Assembly (NCBI GenBank): GCA_016873355.1 | Contig: VGXK01000057.1 | Span: forward strand, 1-9,239 | Reading direction: 5' to 3' | From: Phycisphaerae bacterium | Lineage (GTDB): Bacteria; Planctomycetota; Phycisphaerae; Phycisphaerales; SM1A02 | Length of the DNA stretch: 9,239 bases | Part shown: positions 8,515 to 9,239 of the stretch, one piece after another | Layout: each line of letters starts with the position of its first letter | How positions within the stretch are numbered: the first letter of the stretch is position 1 | Made by a program: the position numbers and the translations under genes | The notes under the pieces: model-generated | Databases searched by the model: none | Seen by the model: only the letters and a program-made list of their open reading frames with translations | Told to the model about the DNA's origin: nothing

Positions 8515-8697
8515 TCAGTGGCTCTGCTTCGGCTCGCACGCGTCGGTCGGCCGCATGCGCAGGCTGCCGACGGATCGCATCAGGAACTCCCAGTCCCCGC
8601 GATCCGGCTTCACCGGGTTGTTCGAGAGCGGGAGCGGGTCGGCGTCGGCCGCCGCGGGCTCCTTCGAAGCGATGTCAGGTTGAGCGGCGGCGTGCAT
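8515..8697 (-). CDS. Small protein of unknown function between uvrB and uvrA
   Basis: A 60-residue protein that I do not recognise. It begins MHAAAQPDIASKEPAAA, an Ala/Pro/Asp-rich and probably disordered stretch. A more structured-looking segment follows (about 33-50, including RGDWEFLMRSVGSLRMR), and the tail is polar with a single Cys at 54. There is no signal peptide or membrane segment, so it is probably cytoplasmic. Two things argue that it is real. AGGGAG lies 6 nt before the ATG, and by hand count 54 of 60 codons end in G or C, as expected for genes in this GC-rich genome. It converges on uvrB with a shared hairpin between the stops and diverges from uvrA. A role in DNA repair cannot be inferred from position alone. 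Confidence 0.6.
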   Translation of the reverse strand: MHAAAQPDIASKEPAAADADPLPLSNNPVKPDRGDWEFLMRSVGSLRMRPTDACEPKQSH

Positions 8698-8703
8698 GGC
8701 GGT

Positions 8704-8709
8704 CTCCCT
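8704..8709 (-). promoter_or_regulatory. Ribosome binding site of the small gene
   Basis: On the minus strand AGGGAG (plus-strand ctccct) ends 6 nt before the ATG at 8697. It is a near-ideal Shine-Dalgarno in a window where most genes lack one, and it is the main support for this start. Confidence 0.6.
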
Positions 8710-8878
8710 TTCCGTTCAGCACAGGGTTCGGCATCGTACGGGTGACGGTGCCACAATTCCGTTCGGTGGTCCGCTGATTCTGCCGCGGCGCTGCATCGGT
8801 GCCACCCCATACGCACTGAAAGTCGCGAGACTTGCGTGCGCCTCAGCGATACCCTGCCGAACCTGCGCGAGGTGTCCC

Positions 8879-8884
8879 GATAAT
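8879..8884 (+). promoter_or_regulatory. Possible -10 element of uvrA
   Basis: GATAAT matches TATAAT at 5 of 6 positions and is one of the few AT-rich hexamers in the 257-bp gap between the small gene and uvrA. It is 70 bp before the uvrA ATG. Upstream there is only a weak -35 candidate: CTGCCG at 8854-8859, a 3/6 match at 19-bp spacing. No LexA-type box was recognised. Confidence 0.35.
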
Positions 8885-8954
8885 CGGCGCGACGCGCGGC
8901 GTTCGTTCCGCTCGTCGTCCCGGCCATCGCCCGCAACTTCGCTTCGAACACCCG

Positions 8955-9239
8955 ATGTCCACCGCCGATCGTTCCATCCGCATCCGGGGCGCTCGCGAGC
9001 ACAACCTGAAGGCGATCGATCTGGAAATCCCGCGCGATCGGCTCGTGGTGCTGACCGGAGTTTCCGGAAGCGGAAAGAGCTCGCTCGCCTTCGAGACGAT
9101 CTTCGCCGAGGGACAGCGCAAGTACATGGAGAGCCTCTCCGCGTACGCGCGGCAGTTCCTCGACCAGATGCAGAAGCCGAACGTGGAGTCGGTCGAGGGC
9201 CTGCCGCCCACGATCGCCATCGAGCAGCGCTCCGGCGGA
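8955..9239 (+). CDS. uvrA: UvrA, excinuclease ABC damage-recognition ATPase (N-terminal part, runs off the window)
   Basis: UvrA dimers scan DNA, recognise distortions and load UvrB; the protein has two ABC-type ATPase modules. Only the first 95 codons are here, of roughly 940 in the family. Visible hallmarks are IRIRGAREHNLKAIDLEIP near the start, Walker A GVSGSGKS at 35-42, then the family signature ETIFAEGQRKYMESLSAYAR at about 47-66, and LPPTIAIEQRSGG at the window end. The next expected residues would be the NPRSTV-type motif. The ATG at 8955 gives the standard N-terminus. No clear Shine-Dalgarno precedes it. It has the same orientation as uvrB but is separated by the small convergent gene, so it probably has its own promoter. 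Confidence 0.97.
   Translation, partial: MSTADRSIRIRGAREHNLKAIDLEIPRDRLVVLTGVSGSGKSSLAFETIFAEGQRKYMESLSAYARQFLDQMQKPNVESVEGLPPTIAIEQRSGG

Noticed and set aside
8714..8729. GTTC-N8-GTTC pair upstream of the small gene, reminiscent of the GTTC-N7-GTTC LexA box
   Set aside because: The spacing is one base off the known form, it lies next to the small gene's ribosome site rather than at uvrA, and such 4-mers are common by chance.
8746..8805. Direct 9-mer CGGTGCCAC at 8746-8754 and 8797-8805 upstream of uvrA
   Set aside because: The 51-bp spacing and lack of symmetry do not fit a typical operator; two copies of a 9-mer in GC-rich DNA is weak evidence.

Overview
The window is GC-rich DNA from what is most likely a planctomycete, probably of the Phycisphaerae lineage. 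Three things point there. The secreted protein ends in two near-identical dockerin-like calcium loops of the DFNGDG(V/I)VDGDDLGTLLGxW type, which are typical of exported proteins in that lineage. An ECF sigma factor of planctomycete style sits next to a transmembrane Ser/Thr kinase with TPR-like repeats. Few starts have a clear Shine-Dalgarno. The taxonomic call is an inference from protein style only.

Layout from left to right. Positions 1-60 are four tandem copies of a 15-bp GC-rich unit. A 1006-residue exported protein is encoded on the minus strand (145-3165): signal peptide, long beta-strand-rich body, two C-terminal dockerin-like repeats. A 163-bp intergenic region separates it from a divergent plus-strand pair: an ECF-type sigma factor (3329-3919) and, 3 bp later, a 755-residue protein (3923-6190). 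That protein joins an N-terminal zinc anti-sigma-type motif, a complete Ser/Thr kinase domain, one membrane segment and a TPR-like C-terminal region. A 97-bp gap follows, mostly filled by three more copies of the same 15-bp unit. Then comes uvrB (6288-8393, complete). A perfect 9-bp-stem hairpin lies between uvrB and a convergent small minus-strand gene of 60 codons (8515-8697, unknown function). The window ends inside the first 95 codons of uvrA (8955 onward).

How the parts may work together. The sigma/kinase pair looks like one signalling operon. An extracytoplasmic TPR region could sense, and the membrane-bound kinase carrying a zinc anti-sigma motif could hold or phosphorylate the adjacent sigma factor. 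The divergently transcribed exported protein is a candidate target gene, but nothing in the sequence proves this. uvrB and uvrA encode two subunits of the UvrABC nucleotide-excision-repair system; they are in the same order and orientation but are separated by the small convergent gene, so each probably has its own promoter.

The most noteworthy items are the anti-sigma/kinase/sensor fusion next to its sigma factor, the 15-bp hairpin-capable repeat shared by two intergenic sites 6 kb apart, and the small gene with a good ribosome site lodged between uvrB and uvrA. I did not find a CRISPR array, insertion sequence, tRNA or rRNA.
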